Origin: Acanthaster planci
Taxonomy: Eukaryota > Echinodermata > Asteroidea > Valvatida > Acanthasteridae
NCBI RefSeq assembly: GCF_001949145.1
Contig: NW_019091465.1
Span: 38,606-57,183, forward strand
Length of the DNA: 18,578 nt
Direction: 5' to 3'
Positions 17,838 through 18,578 of this stretch are shown here, piece after piece; the first letter of the stretch is position 1; each line of letters begins with the position of its first letter. The notes below the pieces were generated by a model. The model was not told the origin of the DNA. It saw nothing but the letters and a program-made list of their open reading frames with translations, and made no database searches. Made by a program: the position numbers and the translations under genes.

Positions 17838-18065
17838 GTCCGACGGGTCCTTGCAACCCGGGCTACTACTGCACTGGCGGTGCCCGAACCCCCAACCAGA
17901 CGGTCACCCAGCCAGGCCACTACTCGGAGTCAGGGGCCACCCAGCAGACCCCGTGCCAGCTGGGCACCTACATGCCATATGACAGAGCGGGCGCTTGTCT
18001 GACCTGCCAGGCCGGGTTCTATTGCCCCTTTGAGGGCATGACAAATATGACCTCGTGCGAAGCAG
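17838..18065 (+). CDS. Exon 17, last exon in the window, cysteine-rich repeats
   Basis: Encodes the end of codon 1015, residues 1016-1090, and the first base of codon 1091. It is 228 bp and symmetric 1-1. Blocks are PCNPGYYCTGG, PGHYSESG...CQLGTYMP, CLTCQAGFYCPFEG and SCEAG. Seven Cys and two sequons (NQT, NMT). The donor cag|gtgtgt leaves a phase 1 Gly codon, so at least one more exon starting with two bases of that codon lies to the right. Before PGHYSES the expected Cys is replaced (TQPGHYS). Confidence 0.93.
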
Positions 18066-18578
18066 GTGTGTGCTTTTTAGGCGTGGATATCAAATCCCCT
18101 AAGAGACCCAAGGGCATGCAGCTGTTTAAAGTAGAAATTTGCTGTCTATAAAGCAAAAAACAATTTTTACTCGGAAATTTTGTGGTGCATGATGTTCTTT
18201 CTATTGCTCGAGCAACCATCACTTGTCGTGGCATTGTTCATGTTTCCCTTTAACCTGTAACCCAGTCTGATGGAGTCAAAATAACGGGAGACTCCCATAC
18301 TGAACTAGGCATGCTCAAAATGACGCAAACAAAACCAAGATGGTCAAATGGGATGGGTATGTTTCCTGCCACCTAACATCTCCAAAGTCTTTTTCAAGAT
18401 GTATTTTTTTTGCGTTGTGGAGATGTTAATTTATATAACAGGTTTTTGCCCTTACCCAACGTATATTAATAAGCACTGTATGCTCAGTGCTTGTCCGAGA
18501 GCTTGCGAAACTGTTATATAAATTAACATCTCCCCAACACAAAAAAAAATGCATCTTGAAAATAGTTTGCGGTTACCC
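18066..18578 (+). other. Intron 17 (phase 1, cut by window end)
   Basis: At least 513 bp. It holds a foldback MITE at 18391-18562. No acceptor followed by a repeat-type exon was found before the edge. Confidence 0.85.
18391..18562. mobile_element. Foldback MITE with nested hairpin (172 bp)
   Basis: The left arm (18391-18441) and the complement of the right arm (18511-18562) match over about 51 bp with few differences, sharing GGAGATGTTAATTTATATAA and CAAGATG. The 69-bp centre holds a second hairpin, AAGCACTG-TATGCT-CAGTGCTT (18471-18492). No target duplication could be confirmed, and no coding capacity is present. Confidence 0.78.

Larger units (their letters stand above)
1..18065 (+). other. 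Gene span: interior of a large multi-exon gene for a cysteine-rich ephrin-receptor-like/GCC2-GCC3-type repeat protein
   Basis: Seventeen exons join into a single frame of 1090 codons (codon 1 at bases 3-5) with no stop. Donor and acceptor phases agree at all 16 junctions, and every intron is GT-AG. The product has 118 Cys and 19 N-X-S/T sequons, and most Cys fall in the motifs CP-x-G-T-Y, C-x2-C-x-A/P-G-Y/F-x-C and CP-x-G-Y/F-Y-C. Known families with this pattern are ephrin-receptor-like and GCC2/GCC3 repeats, which are secreted or ectodomain modules held by disulfides. Intron phases in order are 2,2,2,1,1,1,2,1,1,1,1,1,0,1,1,1,1. Both ends of the gene lie outside the window, so length, signal peptide, anchoring and function are unknown. 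The alternative that this is a pseudogene is unlikely, given 17 clean exons. Confidence 0.9.

Noticed and set aside
1-18578. CRISPR array, operon, phage or bacterial system
   Set aside because: No spaced identical repeats or compact genes. Introns, SINEs and animal-type modules show this is eukaryotic nuclear DNA.

Overview
The window is animal genomic DNA. It holds the interior of one large, intron-rich gene on the + strand and no other gene that I can support. I can follow 17 exons in one open reading frame across 16 complete introns. The splice sites are all GT-AG and the phases agree at every junction, giving 1090 full codons with no stop. The window opens inside exon 1 and ends inside the intron after exon 17, so neither the start codon, signal peptide and promoter nor the stop and poly(A) signal are present.

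The predicted product is an extracellular-type, cysteine-rich repeat protein: 118 cysteines in about 1090 residues, and 19 N-glycosylation sequons. Two alternating motifs make up almost all of it. One is PC-P-x-G-T-Y, about 10-18 residues, C-x2-C-x-A/P-G-Y/F-Y-C. The other is a short E/P-C-P-x-G-Y/F-Y-C-P block. This pattern fits the ephrin-receptor-like / GCC2-GCC3 family of cysteine-rich repeats found in extracellular matrix and receptor-type proteins of many animals. I cannot name an orthologue. No membrane segment, kinase, EGF, CUB, sushi or other catalytic or adhesion domain appears in these exons.

Layout: exons 1-4 (1-3808) are joined by phase 2 introns, then by phase 1 after exon 4. 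Exons 5-12 (4404-12218) are mostly joined by phase 1 introns that cut the Gly codon at two recurring places in the repeat. Exon 12 is the longest at 375 bp. Exons 13-17 (12837-18065) continue the repeats, with a single phase 0 intron between 13 and 14. Exons are visibly GC-rich, while introns are AT-rich and 0.46-1.9 kb long.

The introns carry a range of mobile DNA. There are two copies of one tRNA-derived SINE (introns 10 and 13) and a tRNA-like relic (intron 10). Intron 9 has an 858-bp TA-flanked element with pogo/Tigger-like ends and, 18 bp away, a 189-bp hAT-like foldback MITE. Further inverted-repeat elements lie in introns 5, 15 and 17, and two possible retroelement tails lie in introns 1 and 6. 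Coding style, intron sizes, repeat types and many copies of ACATGTA suggest a marine invertebrate, perhaps a lancelet or other invertebrate deuterostome. That assignment is an inference with low to moderate confidence. I see nothing bacterial or viral.
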